Source: an uncultured Oscillospiraceae bacterium (lineage in GTDB: Bacteria > Bacillota > Clostridia > Oscillospirales > Acutalibacteraceae). Taken from it: 6,778 nucleotides of DNA. Positions 6,361 to 6,778 of the stretch are shown one piece after another; within the stretch, counting starts at the first letter, position 1; every line of letters begins with the position of its first letter. The notes beneath the pieces are model-generated. The model saw only the letters and a program-made list of their open reading frames with translations, ran no database searches and was not told the DNA's origin. The stretch lies in NCBI GenBank assembly GCA_902490145.1, contig CABUCT010000065.1, positions 1 to 6,778 on the forward strand. Reading direction: 5' to 3'. A program made the translations under genes and the position numbers.

Positions 6361-6778
6361 AAGATTATGAAAGTAAAACGCAGTATGCTGTTCAGAGTTT
6401 TCTGATTTACTTTTATCGAAAGGTGTCATACTTAGTCTGATGCACTGAAATTTTCTTGAAAATCATCCGCTGAGGTTTCGGTGCATAGCAGTTTAAAATG
6501 AACATATTTTTGCCCTGACAAGGCATGAAATCTCAACACTGCCGTATGCCGAGATTTTTAATGCAGTTTCAGCGGAAACAAGGCATTTTAAACCATATCG
6601 GGTTCAACTCTCATCAGCTTAAGCAAAGCCGACTAATCTGAACCCGATTTTAAAGGACGGATTTCCACCTTTGCTTTGTTAAAATACTCGAGAATGCGTT
6701 AGGATTCCCTGAGTTTTGTGCCCCGCATAGACAAAAATCCGCCTCTTTAAAATTCTTCGACCTAAAACGAGAGGAATT
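6361..6778 (+). ncRNA. Candidate large structured RNA with pseudoknots (unrecognised class)
   Basis: This stretch after the HAD stop has no plausible ORF but many complementary segments. P1: 6367-6377 with 6406-6416, enclosing a TCAGA/TCTGA hairpin (6392-6405). P2: 6441-6450 with 6476-6485, enclosing a CUUG-loop hairpin. P3: 6523-6534 with 6551-6564 (2-base bulge). P4: 6597-6606 with 6639-6648, a perfect 10 bp. P5: 6649-6655 with 6745-6751 and 6658-6664 with 6735-6741. P5a: 6686-6695 with 6704-6714. P6: 6751-6758 with 6771-6778. Crossing pairings: 6382-6387 with 6427-6432, and 6466-6473 with 6569-6576. The P5a loop (TTAGG, 6699-6703) can pair with the P6 loop (CCTAA, 6761-6765). U-G pairs (6369/6414, 6446/6480, 6690/6710, 6756/6773) work only on the + strand, and CGAAAG (6417-6422) could form a GNRA loop on that strand. 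No match was recognised to RNase P, tmRNA, SRP, 6S or common riboswitches. No clear promoter was found; it may extend past the window. The alternative is an intergenic repeat element. Confidence 0.5.
6518..6586 (+). repeat. Direct repeat of ACAAGGCAT, two copies 60 bases apart
   Basis: The 9-mer ACAAGGCAT occurs at 6518-6526 and 6578-6586. The two copies flank stem P3 of the candidate structured RNA. Each contains GGCA, which can pair with TGCC at 6511-6514, so the copies could compete for one partner (alternative folds) or may simply be a chance or duplicated motif. Confidence 0.5.

Overview
The window reads as a low-to-moderate GC Gram-positive anaerobe, most likely a gut or rumen clostridium (Bacillota; an Oscillospirales-type lineage is a guess). 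The reasons are strong purine-rich Shine-Dalgarno sites 6-7 bases before each ATG, an AT-rich consensus-type promoter, and Firmicutes-like glycosidases without signal peptides. The organism call is inference only.

Layout, all on the + strand: (1) bases 1-118, a leader in which only the ribosome binding site is clear; (2) 119-2323, a GH92 alpha-mannosidase of the cytoplasmic type; (3) 2324-2443, an intergenic stretch with a good sigma-A-type promoter; (4) 2444-5293, a GH38-family alpha-mannosidase homologue whose canonical catalytic Asp is replaced by Thr; (5) 5294-5353, a 12-bp intercistronic stem-loop followed by a ribosome binding site; (6) 5354-6340, a HAD-superfamily phosphatase/phosphomutase-like protein with an N-terminal extension of about 80 residues; (7) 6341-6778, about 440 bases with no plausible protein, dense in complementary segments that fold on paper into a multi-stem RNA with two pseudoknots and a possible kissing loop. 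This last region runs to the window edge and may continue.

The three proteins fit an intracellular alpha-mannoside utilisation locus. Imported mannose oligosaccharides (N-glycan or fungal-mannan type) would be trimmed by the GH92 enzyme, then by the GH38-like protein if it is active. The HAD protein could act on a sugar phosphate produced downstream. No transporter, regulator or mannose kinase/isomerase is visible here. The two observations most worth following are the missing GH38 nucleophile and the candidate structured RNA. In the RNA, all the non-Watson-Crick pairs seen in the main stems are G-U when read on the + strand, which suggests it is transcribed in the same direction as the genes.
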